A stretch of DNA of 64,000 nucleotides from Dolomedes plantarius (lineage: Eukaryota > Arthropoda > Arachnida > Araneae > Dolomedidae), in assembly GCA_907164885.2 (NCBI GenBank), contig OU015499.1:153368408-153432407 (forward strand). Reading direction: 5' to 3'. The notes under the pieces were generated by a model, which saw nothing but the letters and a program-made list of their open reading frames with translations, did not search any database and was not told where the DNA came from. Below, in pieces: positions 46,099 through 56,901 of the stretch. Numbering within the stretch: the stretch's first letter is position 1; each line of letters starts with the position of its first letter. The position numbers were made by a program, and so were the translations under genes.

Positions 46099-48783
46099 CA
46101 AAGTGGTCGATAAGAGTTCTCAAGGGGTCGATTAATACCAAAGAGGATCAATTAAACTGTCTAGGGAAAAAAATAGAAAATTCCAATAAAAATGCGAAAT
46201 ACGGATATGATCAACTACTAACTACCCTAGTTACACCTTGAGTTTTGCCTTAGCCTACGCTGCTTACAGCATGTGTTACTCTGTTTTTACGTATCTGGCA
46301 ACGGTACTAGTATTGCAGACATCTTATGAACGCGGGTGGTTCATTATACACAGACATACGTTGCACTATTACACTCTAGTAGGGTTGTCACTCTAAGTAT
46401 TTTGAATCTAAATGTAGATATTTTGTCCTTTACAGAGAAAATATCGTAATATATCGAAAATCATTAAATTTAGATGCTTTTTTATTATCTTTTTCCTATC
46501 TAATGGTACTGAATACATAAAATTTAGATATAATTATAATTCCTTCTAATTCTAAATATCTATTGTTAGCAAAAGGTGGCAACGCTACATTCTGAGAAAA
46601 AACAGGCAGTTCTTTATAGCTCGTGCGGGAGTAAGTTGTGTCTCTAACTTCTGCTGTTTTGTTCTGCTGCAAACGTATTGTGTTTTAAGATTAAAAATCT
46701 GAATTTATTGTCCACAATGTCGGCCTAAGCTATAATACCAATGCTAAGAAGAAATGAAGACAATATTCACAGGAGTACTTGAAATATGGTTTTGTGCCAT
46801 CGTTTGCTAATGAAACTATTCCAATGGGCTTATTATGTGAAACAACTTTCAGCAATGATGCTATGAAACCTGCGAACATGAAAGACCACTTGGAAAGGAT
46901 CCATTCTGATAAGAAAAACAAAGATTTTAAGTATTTCAAAAAACAAAATGAGAAATTTAGAATTCGGCCAAATTTGAATACACACTTGAAGTCATCTGCT
47001 AGTGTTGCTAAAGAGGGAGAACTGAAGACATCCTCAGCATGTCTCTTAATATAGCAAGGAAAGGCGAAGCGTATACTATTGGTGAAGAGATTATAATACC
47101 AGCTATAAAAGATGCAATTGAAAATGTTATGAAGTAAAACTCTCAACTAGTTTTAAAATGCATACCATCAAGTGCAAGTTCTATGCAGCGACGTTTTGAG
47201 AAAATGGCCGATGATGTGGAAAGAATATCTGAGCTCCAGCATTGTAAGTTTGCTATTCAGCTTGACTAATCAACTTTCGGAAGTTCAAATCTTCTCATGG
47301 CTTAGTATGTTAGGTTTCATAGCCGATCCCTGAATGAATTTGTTGATGAATTTCTATTTACTAAATATCTTGAAACTGATTCAAAAGGTGAGACAATTTT
47401 TTATGTTTGCAAGATTATTTGAACAAGCACAGCATTCCTTTCGGGAATATTCCTGCAGTAGCTATTGACGGTGCACCTGCTATGGTCGGCCGTTACAGAG
47501 GATTTCTCGTCTTTCTGAAGGAAAAGGTTCCTAAAGTGCATACTATTCAGTGTGCCCTACATAGGCAGCATCTTGTAGACAAAAAACGAAGTGGAGAAAT
47601 TCATGGTACTCTAAAAGTGAGCATCAGGTCAATTAATAAAATTAAAGCTCATTCTCTCAATTCCCGACTGTTAAGGAAATTATGAAACTTTCAAACAATT
47701 ACTTTTGCACACTGAGGTAAGGTGGTTGTCAAGAAATGATAGTTTGCAGAGGCTTGTTGACTTGTACGACTCATCTGAACAGTTTCTTAGGAATGTGGAT
47801 CCATCACTATGTCGCGAGTTAAAACAATGCAAGAACCATCTGTTCTATTTGGCAGACCTTTATTCGAAATCTAATGAAGTACAGAAGCTTTTGCAAGGAA
47901 AAAAAACGTTACAATTGTTCAAGCTCGAACAATCATAACGGCCTTTCAAGTAAAAATGGAGCTATTTAAATCTTCAGTGCCACGATCCGATTTTAAATAT
48001 TTTTCAAACTTCGACGGCTAAAAGAAAGTGAAATGATTACCAACCGTGATTTGGAGATATACGTTTATTAAACATCTTGATAAATTAAGAGAAGACTTTA
48101 AAGCACCTTTCGAAGACTTGGAGAATATGCATGATCCCGAATGATTTGCTACACCCTTTGATGTAAAAATAGATAATGAAGGAAGTGAACCTGGCTTAGA
48201 AGATGAACTGATTGAAACAAAACAGAGGAACAGATTGAACTTGGGAATTCGTGGTGATTTAAGACTGAAACACACCAATTTTCAACCGAATATCAATAAT
48301 CTTGCTGCTTCTCTTCAGACTCATCCATCCCACTAATATCCACTTATTTAATAAAAAGGTATGTTAATATATTTTTAAGGTATTTAGTAGTAGTCGCAAA
48401 ATGACAGTAAGAGGTTTTTTCTTTTCATCCAATGTAATTTATGCTATATTTTCAACGATAATTGTGTATTTTACGTAATATGGCACGTACGGTATAAGAA
48501 CTATAGGCAAATTTTCATCTATCCATAATTTTGCTATTATTTCTTAAGGTTATAATAACAGTGGAGAATATCTCCTTTTTCTGTTAATGTTATTGGGTGG
48601 ATTTTATAAGATATGGGAACTATAAATTCTTTCGTTGGGTTGTTATACAGGTCTCCTTATTGCTTAACATCAGAAATGCAAAAAAATGATTTAATGTTTT
48701 TGTTAAATACTTAATCTGGGGGTCGATAAGAAGGAAAATATTATATGAAGGAGTCGACGGGATAAAAAGTTCGGGGACCCCTG
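46099..48783 (+). mobile_element. hAT-2 transposon (SCAND3/ZBED-like lineage), fuller copy
   Basis: The right terminus complements to CAGGGGTCCCCGAACTTTTT and is followed by CCTTAGAC (48784-48791). The left terminus has lost about 9 bp but is preceded by CCTTAGTC. The truncated sister at 35436 keeps the full left terminus and an exact CCTTAGAC, which confirms an 8-bp target duplication. The element carries a plus-strand transposase pseudogene. Confidence 0.87.
46779..48335 (+). pseudogene. hAT-2 transposase
   Basis: Pieces in order: KYGFVPSFANETIPMGLLCE with NMKDHLERIHSDKK (BED-finger-like; the cysteine and histidines are visible); KGEAYTIGEEIIIPAIKDAI; RRFEKMADDVERI; HKNSIPFGN-like stretch with AVAIDGAPAMVGRYRGFLVF and CALHRQHLVDKK (DDE core); then TEVRWLSRNDSLQRLVDLYD and LADLYSKSNEVQKLLQGK. 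The C-terminal part ends near LNLGIRGDLRLKHTNFQPN, and the strong dimerisation motif is not seen. Many stops and small frameshifts make it non-functional. It is distinct from the ZBED5-like transposase at 27790-33917. Confidence 0.87.
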
Positions 48784-48894
48784 CCTTAGACAAAGTTGTT
48801 ACTGTATGAAAGTTTTGTAAGATCGACTATGATCTTCTATATGGAGGACTATACTGATTTACTTATAAAAAAGACTTGAAATCATCAAGTTCTA

Positions 48895-49110
48895 GGTAGC
48901 CTCGTGGTAGCGCACTGGCTTTCAGTTCTGAAGGTGTTCGGATCGAATTCCGACTCGCACCGTTAAATACCTCCGTGATTGGCACGGTAAACCTGTAGAC
49001 CGGAAAGCCCCTCTATGAGGTCAGACCGGTCAGAATTGAGGTGACAACTAGATAAGACAGACTCCGACCCTTGCCAATATTGACTAGTTCTGGAACATCC
49101 AACCAGGGGG
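48895..49110 (+). mobile_element. tRNA-derived SINE
   Basis: The 5' part reads TAGCCTCGTGGTAGCGCACT followed by GGCTTTCAGTTCTGAAGG and GTTCGGATCGAATTCC, a tRNA-like head with recognisable A and B box positions. A non-tRNA body follows (GGCACGGTAAACCTGTAGAC, AGACCGGTCAGAATTGAGG). It ends near GGGGGCATTAC. Short AAATCAT repeats lie on both sides but do not give a convincing target duplication. Confidence 0.72.
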
Positions 49111-49306
49111 CATTACAAACAACAGCTTCAAATCATTTATAATTATGTGCTCAAGAATCTCGTTCGAATTCAAATAGTGGAAAACGTATTGAATTCGAAT
49201 TTCGTTAAACGGCACTTATTTCGACTTTTCTTTTCATTTTCGGTTCTAAATAAGTCACGTCTCCACTGCAAATCGACGTGCGGCAGTTGGATTCCCAGCA
49301 GATGTC

Positions 49307-49375
49307 CCATATCCTGTGCCGGAAATTTGGCGATAAATATTTCAATATGGTGGTTTTTCAGTCGTTTCTGTGGCT
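49307..49375 (+). repeat. Copy of the 3358-3430 repeat
   Basis: CCATATCCTGTGCCGGAAAT followed by TTGGCGATAAATATTTCAAT matches the sequence beside the Pao element with one internal gap. No gene is present. Confidence 0.75.
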
Positions 49376-49489
49376 TTTTTTTTTTGTAGCTGTGTTTGGT
49401 AGATGGTGATCGTGTGCTTTATGTTTTGGCCCCTAAGGTGTGGCCTAGGGGAAGATAATCCGTGTCCAGTATCTAAAAACTACTACATA

Positions 49490-49595
49490 TTTATTCTTAC
49501 CAAAAGGTTATACAACAAAATAAGCTCAATACGCTGAAGAAGAACGAACAGGTTGAGCGAGCCGCTCGATAGAGTGAAGATAATAAATTGCGCAC

Positions 49596-49633
<38 letters not shown>

Positions 49634-49702
49634 CTCGCAATCAGTGGACGGTGTGACGCAATTCCGCAGGCTGAAAATTTGCATATGTGTGTTGCCACAT
49701 CA
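49490..49702 (-). repeat. Probable Gypsy LTR (partial)
   Basis: On the minus strand a purine-rich tract (GGAGGGGGGAA) precedes TGATGTGGCAACACACAT, the expected junction of polypurine tract and 3' LTR. A TA-rich run (49595-49632) and an AATAAA near 49495 fit LTR promoter and polyadenylation sequence. I could not fix the far end. Confidence 0.5.
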
Positions 49703-49862
49703 TTCCCCCCTCCGGGGAAAGGTCAAAGGAACACAATGTGTATTTAGAACCTAACACGTCTTTCAGAGCGTGTTGATGTTTCCGTTTGGACCAGCTGCTT
49801 CCTTTTCAAAGTTGGACGCAGGATTCCGACGGGCGGGATTGCTAATACCGGGTCATCTTGGT

Positions 49863-50640
49863 CTACCCGGTCAAACTTGGGGGAACAATAGACGGTCTGT
49901 CATATAACTGTTGTAATGGTCGGCGAACACAATTTCGGCTGACAAAAACGTGCGAACATTTAGCAAGTTCCCTAGGAATGTAAAAAATACACCTCGCGTG
50001 CCTGGACGTTGGGGCAGTTTTTGCATCCGTCGTCGGAGATTGTGCAAAAACAACTGTGAAGGCAATATATGTCGTCGTACCATTTATGAAAAACTCTCCT
50101 GGGAGTCTTAGAACATTACCAAAGGCCAACTCTGCGGACGGACAGCCAAGATCTTCTTTGAGACTGCATCGTATAACGAGCAAAACAAGGGAAATACTTC
50201 CACCCAACGTTCGGTATTATGGCATTTGATGGCACATTTGAATTGCAGTTGCCATTGTTCCACGAGACTATTACAGGACGGATGGTGCCTTCTCCTCTGC
50301 TGAATGCCTAAAAGCAAAAAAGATACCGCTTTCGACGTCTCAGCTTCTGTCGGTAACAATGATTTCAGGTACTTCATAGAGAGACACCCAAGAGTAGAAA
50401 AATGTTTCCGCTACCGTTTCAGGGGTTTGGTCTGCCATGGGCAAATGCTTCTGGCAAAACGATCAATGCACGTAAGACAATATGTAAACCCTTGGAGGAA
50501 GGGAGTGGTCCCACGACATCCAAATAAACAAATCGAAGCCTGTTACGGGGCTCCTTGTTATAGCTTTGACTGCAGCAAAAACTTGTCGAGATCTGTCGAT
50601 TGGCTCAGTTCTGTCCTAACTACTGTTCTATTGCACCGAT
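49863..50640 (-). pseudogene. Gypsy-type integrase fragment
   Basis: On the minus strand, in order, I see TDLDKFLLQS-like scraps, DQTPETVAETFFYSWVSLYE and VPEIIVTDRS (second catalytic Asp region). Then LVEQWQLQFKCAIKCHNTER with RWVEVFPL (E of the DDE core degraded), PSAELAFGNVLRLPGEFF, and CSHVFVSRNCVRRPLQQLYD, the C-terminal domain. The order is that of arthropod Gypsy integrases. Several frameshifts and stops are present. It probably belongs with the LTR at 49490-49702. Confidence 0.8.
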
Positions 50641-50649
50641 TTATATGCT

Positions 50650-51215
50650 AAATTATGGTGATGTCTTCTTGCTAACATGTCCATGTTTGAAATATCGGTG
50701 CGAAAGAACGAGAGTTAGACCGTCCCGAAATTTCCGCCATAGACCCCTATAGATAAATTTAACTTTCGCCATAAATCGGAAAATTGCGGCACCAATTCAA
50801 CGAAAGCTTAAATTTACTCTACTTAGCATCATTACAACCAAATCCGGACGTTTGGAACGAATCGTGAGCCAATTTTACAATTCTTTCATAAATGCTGTGA
50901 GGATGAAAATGTATTCTAGCAGATAATACAATTTAACACTAATCCAAAATGAATGAATACAGCTCTCGTGCAAATGGATATACAGGGAGATTTTTATTAA
51001 ACTGACACTAAACTCAGGGCCACCTGTAGCGCGATCTATCTGCTAGAATTCCACCAAAATTGATAGAGGGGACTGAGGACGACATGGGAAAGAGTTTCCG
51101 TGAAAAAAAAAATCTTTCCAAAAGTCACCGACAGGGGAATAAATGGTGATGTAGTTGTTGGTGCATTCGAGAATTTGAATAAAACGCAACTAAAACTGCA
51201 AAATGCCCGTTTTAC
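50650..51215. other. Spacer between two Gypsy fragments
   Basis: No coding sequence or terminal repeat recognised. It probably contains the junction of two independent insertions. Confidence 0.4.
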
Positions 51216-51218
51216 TAG

Positions 51219-52012
51219 TTGAGTCAACTACTATTAACCCTCATCGATCACTATTCCAGATTCTTAGAGGCGATTCCTTTAATGAACGTAACTTCAGCTT
51301 CTGTCATTAAAGCCTTAAATGACTATTTCTCTAGATTTGGGATCTCAAAAATCTTTTTGAGTGATGATGGTACAAACTTCACATCATCAGAATTTGAAAA
51401 CTTCTTGAAATCTCTTAACATTGAACACAGAAAAGCGTCAATTTATTTCCCAAGATCAAATGGTGTGATTGAAAGAATTCACAGATCTCTTAAAGAATCC
51501 ATTGGTTCACTAACGGAGCAAATCATTGAGTGGTCCGATAGATTAAAATATTCATATTGCTTTACAATAATGTGAAACATGCAATTACAAACTTCTCACC
51601 TGCGCATTTATTCTTTGGAAGGAATTTAAATATTCCATTGGATCAAATAGCTCCTTCCCAACAGGCTCAAGAGCCATATAGATATTTAAAACTGCAACAA
51701 CAACATATAGAAGCAGTGAGAAAATTAGTGGCTAATAATGAAGCGGAATATTTTAATAAGAATTAAAAATATTTAAAAGGAGATAAAGTGGGAAACTACG
51801 ACACCGAGGATCTGGTGTACTTAAAATCTTTTAATAATCTTGGTTCTCTAAGGCCAAAATTCTCTGGTCCTTACACAAAATTGAAAAAACTTCGTAATAA
51901 TAACTATATTATAAGGGAAACTAATGATGACACTGTCAGAGAAATTAAAGTTCTCATTAGCAAAATCTTCAAAAAAAATGGTGATAATTTTTCTCCAATG
52001 CAAATAACATAG
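51219..52012 (+). pseudogene. Gypsy integrase fragment, second family, plus strand
   Basis: The frame reads LTLIDHYSRFLEAIPLMNV (first Asp), FGISKIFLSDDGTNFTSSEF (second Asp), IYFPRSNGVIERIHRSLKES (Glu), then after a frameshift NVKHAITNFSPAHLFFGRNL and, after a stop at 51764-51766, DLVYLKSFNNLGSLRPKFSG. The DDE residues of the integrase core are all present, but the frame is broken at about 51570 and 51765. Everything upstream (gag, protease, reverse transcriptase) is missing. Confidence 0.88.
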
Positions 52013-52866
52013 GTTAAACCTTGATTTCAGTGATTTGTGTGTAATATTTAAAAGGAATGATGAATATAATAAGACACAAATTGTGCTTCGATCATATTTT
52101 TTTCTGTTCTATTATTTATGTATGCATGTACATCTGTGTTAATTTCTATAGATTAATGTTCAGTATTATACCATAAACCTATTCAGTGCTCATACTTCTA
52201 GCATTGTAGTAATTGTTTGACTTATTCAATGCTTGCGTAGGTGTCAAAGCAACTGGCACATATTTGGGAAATTGCAAGCTGGTCTAAATTTCCTACTAAA
52301 TTGTATGAGTTAGTTTATTTTCAAGATAAATGAGTAAATTTGAAGTTGGTTTAATCCAAAACAGCAACTTGATATTTAAAATATAATAGTTTCTGCATCT
52401 AAAGTAAAATGTCAACTGTTCAAACTCATATCGTGTAAAAAATTTAATTGATGTCGATGTACAGTTATTGAAATGTTTATGCAGAAATATATAGAATTAA
52501 TAAGACAGATTTTTTTTACATTTAATCAGTTTTGCAACTACTAGAATTAATTGATATGAAAACTAAATTCAACAAATATGTGTGCTGTGAATATCAGCCA
52601 TTAAAAGATTCAAAATGACAATTGAAAACTAAATATTACATAACGTTCCTACAAAGGGGGTTTGAATGTTGTATATAGACTTATATAAGTATTTTTTTTC
52701 TTTCCTTTAAAAACTACTTGCCACACTACAAAGAGAAATTAATGTATATTGTGTTTTTGTGTATATTAGTCTGTTATTTGTCCTGTCATTTTGAATACAT
52801 AAAATTTTATATTTGTTTTGAGCATCCCCATCTTCTTATTTTTTCTTTTGGTGGGGGGGGGGGAGA
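52013..52866. other. Gypsy 3' non-coding region
   Basis: No open frame of note lies between integrase and LTR. The stretch ends in a 12-G tract followed by AGA at about 52853-52866, which fits a polypurine tract. I see no envelope gene. Confidence 0.6.
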
Positions 52867-53280
52867 TGTTATGAAAACATCAACTTAAAATTAGTTCCGG
52901 AATATCCGATTTAAAACTAGCCGGAACTGGTTTGCCCCCAACTTTTCTCCTGCTCGTCCAATTAAAAACGGTGGCGTGGCAATGACTGCTTGCTCACGGA
53001 CATTCTCCAGAACTTCTTACAAAGTTTGGATAAAAACGTCGGCAACAGAAAAGGTGTGGCGATTTTTTAATTTCCGGCTCAAGAATTGTATGTGGAGTCA
53101 GTCTTCGAATTTTCTTCGGTGAGAGAGTCCATCAATCTACTTACAGTGAAAAGGTTCTGAAGCACGTGGTTGCACATATAGCACAAAAGAAATATAAACA
53201 ATCTACGAAAAATTTTACGAAGAAATGAATCGATCTGCTGTAAGATAATTTCCTGCGCACGTGTTAGATAGATTTCTACA
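52867..53280 (+). repeat. Gypsy 3' LTR (probable)
   Basis: TGTTATGAAAACATCAACTT begins right after the polypurine tract. TTTCTACA just before the mariner block gives a TG...CA boundary of about 414 bp. No 5' LTR exists in the window for comparison, so the right end is provisional. Confidence 0.65.
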
Positions 53281-53291
53281 AATGCAGAATT

Positions 53292-54510
53292 AACCAATGT
53301 TAATGGATTCAAGACATCCTAATGTTTCCTGGCGTTTTGAGGAAATTGTGATGTCCACGTGTAAATCATTTTTGTACTCTCCTAGTTTAAGTATTAAATA
53401 AAGAGTGGTAAGGGAATTCTTGTTTTATTCTTTTATTTTTAATGCAATCTGCTGATCTTCTATAATGACGGCCATAAGAATAATTATTAACAGACGGTTC
53501 GGTGAATATGCACAATTGCTGAATTTGGGAACCATAAAATCGGCGTTTAATCTTAGATGTTCCGATGCATTCACCGAAGGTAACCGTGTGATGTGGATTT
53601 TCTGCATTTTTTACTGTCTACCCGTATTTCTTAGTGCAATTAAGTCCTAGAGGTCCAGTAACATTCTCGGTCACCGAGGAGAGATATGCATTATTGTTAC
53701 TGAATAAAATTGTTCCGGCTCTGCAATCACGTCAGAGCCTTTCACGCACAATTTTTATGCAAGATGGAGCTCCTCCACACATTAGCCTTCGTGTTTAGAA
53801 CGTGCTCAAAAATCACTTTACAGAAGAACATGTCATCAGCCGCCACTTTCCAAACGTGGGCCCTCCCTGATCCCCAGACCTCAACCCATGCGACTTTTGG
53901 CTTTGGGGGGCCTGTGAAACATCTAGTCAGTCTTGATAAAACAAGAACTATACTTGATCTGACACACATCATTTCACGACATGTTCTCAGCATTTCCCCG
54001 CACACACTGTGGTCAACTGTAGAACATGATATCTTACGATTTCAAATGGTAGCTGAAAATGATGGCCGTAATGTTGAACATGTCTTGTTGTAATAATTTT
54101 TTTAACTATAGTAAATGTTGGCTAAATGTGTAATTCATCAAAAAATGCCGTCTGGTGGTGAAGTTTTTAACTATTTTTTTTATTTATTCGCTCAAACAAA
54201 TTCCCATCCCTTCAATATGTACTACACAAAATTTCATATTTTTTTAACAATAGTTTCGACTGTAGACAACTTTAAAGTAGGGAATTTTAATTGTGGACAA
54301 CCTGTATATTGTATATTTATATTAAATATAAAATAAATTTAACTATTACAACAAATTTTGTGACATAGCTCATCGAGACGAATCTTTCCCGAAGGGAGTG
54401 GAACAAGCCGCGCCGCATGGATTGGCGCGAAATCATCTTGGTGATAAATCACACACACAAGGAATTTTAGCCCAAGTATATTTAATTTCCATGTATTTTT
54501 TTACACCATT
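53292..54510 (+). repeat. Dispersed block with mariner-like pseudogene, copy 2
   Basis: Direct homologue of 5193-7230 without the Helitron and without the 6619-6804 insertion. It preserves the empty Helitron site at 53441-53449. Its right end again resembles the start of the large unit (AAGTATATTTAATTTCCATG). Confidence 0.85.
53487..54095 (+). pseudogene. Mariner-like transposase, copy 2
   Basis: The same 5' truncation as at 5770. It reads LTDGSVNMHNC, a stop, then LILDVPMHSPKVTV, FMQDGAPPHISLRV and SPDLNPCDFWLWG, with stops and frameshifts at partly different places. The second and third acidic positions are visible; the first is absent. Confidence 0.82.
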
Positions 54511-54820
54511 GTAGTTTACACCACTGTAAACAATCAATTCCAATGGTGTTATTCGCTGCAATTTTAACAACTTTAAAAAAAAAGAGTTATCAAGTTTAGA
54601 ATTTAACTAATTACATTAATTTTTCACATTTAAAACCAATGTTTCAATGAAATGTAAATCGTCATAAATACATGATAAGCATATAATAGATACTACTGTA
54701 AAATTTACACATAATTCAACACGTGCAAACTAAGAATAGTTATAGAGTAATATAATATTTTATATAGACAGTTATAAAACATTAGTCGAGATCATATAAA
54801 ATTATACAAATTCAACTTAC
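54511..54820. other. AT-rich spacer
   Basis: A short near-palindrome (ACCATTGTAGTTTACACCAC) lies at about 54506-54526. If the ORF to the right is an exon, this would be its intron. No gene was recognised. Confidence 0.4.
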
Positions 54821-55105
54821 CACAAACAACGTACTCGTATGCTTTACGGGATTTAACATTTTTTCCAGGCGCCAATTGTAAAAATCGTTCGTTTCCGATT
54901 TCTTAACAACCGGCCATGGAGAAACGTCATCAACCCAATTTCCATTTTCCAATAAATACGGATCTGGAACGCAAAAGAAACCTCCATCGTCTTTTTTAAC
55001 AATTAACTTATCAACATAAGTTTCCTTTTTGGATCCTTCTAAATTATTTGCATAATTAGATAAATTTTTGAAGAATTTGTCATATGCGTGATCACAGAAC
55101 GCCAT
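54821..55105 (-). CDS. Exon-like ORF of unknown function ending at a splice-donor motif
   Basis: An intact minus-strand frame starts MAFCDHAYDKFFKNLSNYAN and runs 95 codons to a perfect donor (GTG|GTAAGT). The composition is ordinary for protein: charged and aromatic residues, with VKKDDGGFFCVPDPYLLENG and WVDDVSPWPVV. I do not recognise a named domain. With a 1-nt shift near the end the sequence reads SRKAYEYVVCG. Together with the D-P-x-WV-DD-V-x-WP stretch this faintly resembles the N-terminal region of SWIM/YqaJ-type proteins spread by transposons. It lies between hAT-3 transposase and the mariner block on the hAT-3 strand, so it could be element-borne. Confidence 0.35.
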
Positions 55106-56524
55106 GTTAAACTAACATATGTTTTGCCAATCAACGTGCGCAGTCGCAGTGTTTGTTTGTAAATTGGCGCAAAGCCCATCTGAAAATCTGATTGGCGCAA
55201 GCGGATCTGAAAATGGCAACAAATCCCTTTTCAGATCCGGTCATTGAAGGACATCCATCTGTGGATATACAAACTAATTTTTTTATATCAATATGATTGT
55301 TCTCAAGGAATGTACTAATATTATCGAGATAGTCCGTGCCTCTGGTTTGATTTTTCATAGGAAGAAATTTCAAAAAATCTTCGTGAATAATATTTCGTCC
55401 AGTTCAGAATCTAACGAAAACGGAACATTGCGATGTCGCTGAAATTTCGGTGCTAGGATCGAAAGCCAAACTAAAATATTTACAGTTTTTCGAGTCTTCT
55501 AAGATGCGATTGAAAACGTGTGTTGCAATATCTTCAATGCGTCTAGCACAGGTAGAATCAGAAAGCTGCATGTTTTTGATTTCAGTTATTATTTGGTTTT
55601 TATTGCTAAATTTATCAAATAATACGTTGGAAGCACTGAGAAAGCATTCCTTCACAACTTCTGCGTCAGTAAATGGTTTCATATGTTTTCCAAGTATGTA
55701 ACAAATTTCATACGACGCTCTTGTCACCGATGAATCTTGTGAAATCGCCACTGATAGAACATTTTGTTCTTGTTGCAATGATTTCTTGACAAAAGTTAAC
55801 TTTTCACTTCTTATCACCGAAAGGCAAAGTGACATAAAATGCTTTGTTTCGCATTATAATGACGAACGATGTTATATTTTTTTAATATAAAATTCTCACG
55901 ACCGATCAAGTATGTGACCAAATGATTTTTATTTTTAACAACGAAATATTCTTCTTCCCAATTGTCTTGAAAAACTCACTTTTCGTCAGACAATTTTCGT
56001 TTGCCGTTTGAAGAAACTCCTGCCATTCTGGGTATTAAATTATAACGAAACAAGACGTTCAAACCGGCAAAGCACGCTGATCCGTTTCGCGTAATAGGCA
56101 CTTTAAATAAAAGCACAAAAATGTCACGCATAAACGTTATTACCACAGCTAAATACCTAAATATCTTATTACTTAACTTTAGACATGTCAAACATGTCAT
56201 CATAGGGCGGTAGTGTTTTCGATGAAGGTGTAACTTTAGATGTAAAAAATCTTTTTGTTGGCCAAGAGCCAAGACCATGGAGTTTATAGTTAAGTGCTGC
56301 AAGAGACAGTTTCAGTTAGATCTCAAAGAGAGATGATTGTTCACGTTATTATAATACTTATAAAAATAAAAAAAAAATATTAAAAAATATAAATAAACTT
56401 AGAATGCCAGTTTTTTTAAATTACGTTTCTAATAATGAAAAAATAAAAATAAATGTGTTTTGGGCCGCACATATTTGCTTGATGGGCCGCATGAGGCCCG
56501 CAGGCCACAGGTTGAGTACTACTG
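55106..56524 (-). mobile_element. hAT-3 transposon (GTF2IRD2-like lineage), 3' truncated
   Basis: The right terminus (minus-strand start) is CAGTAGTACTCAACCTGTGG, a common hAT end. It is followed at 56525 by CTCTCTAT, where unit C begins. A minus-strand transposase follows inward. The left terminus was not found; recognisable sequence stops near 55131. Confidence 0.75.
55131..56035 (-). pseudogene. hAT-3 transposase (GTF2IRD2-like)
   Basis: The N-terminus near 56035 reads MAGVSSNGKRKLSDEK, a stop, VFQDNWEEEYFVVKNKNHLV and after frameshifts RHYNAKQ (BED-like remnant). Then SVTRASYEICYILGKHMKPF and KNMQLSDSTCARRIEDIATH, KYFSLAFDPSTEIS (first Asp region altered), FLPMKNQTRGTDYLDNISTF and CISTDGCPSMTGSEKGFVAI (second Asp). 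Sequence after this is lost, so the catalytic Glu and dimerisation region are missing. Confidence 0.83.
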
Positions 56525-56859
56525 CTCTCTATTGATACATGGAAAAAGAAAAGACGCGAAAAATGCCAAATATGACAAAGCATCGATAACACGAAATTCT
56601 TGTGAAACATCCCGCAGTTCCTGAGGTTGCGCATGTCAATGAGCAGCTATGACAAACAGACACTCGCTAGTTTGTTTTGAAGCGCATAGTTTGTTTATTT
56701 TGGTTGTCGCAGAGAATCTCAGTAATCTTTGTAATTAAAAGAAAATAGTGTGCCCTTTGCCACAATTTTCGCAGCTTTTATAATGGGTTAACATTGAATG
56801 AAAGAAGATTGATCTAGATACTTTAAAAATTCACAGGTATTCAAGCAAATATAATTTAC

Positions 56860-56860
<1 letters not shown>

Positions 56861-56901
<41 letters not shown>
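56861..56901. repeat. 41-nt poly-T tract
   Basis: An uninterrupted run of 41 T. The same site has about 13 T in unit B (36168-36178 region) and 8 in unit A. Confidence 0.9.

Noticed and set aside
52013..52866. Possible envelope gene behind the Gypsy integrase
   Set aside because: No open frame of meaningful length, signal peptide or membrane segment is present before the polypurine tract.
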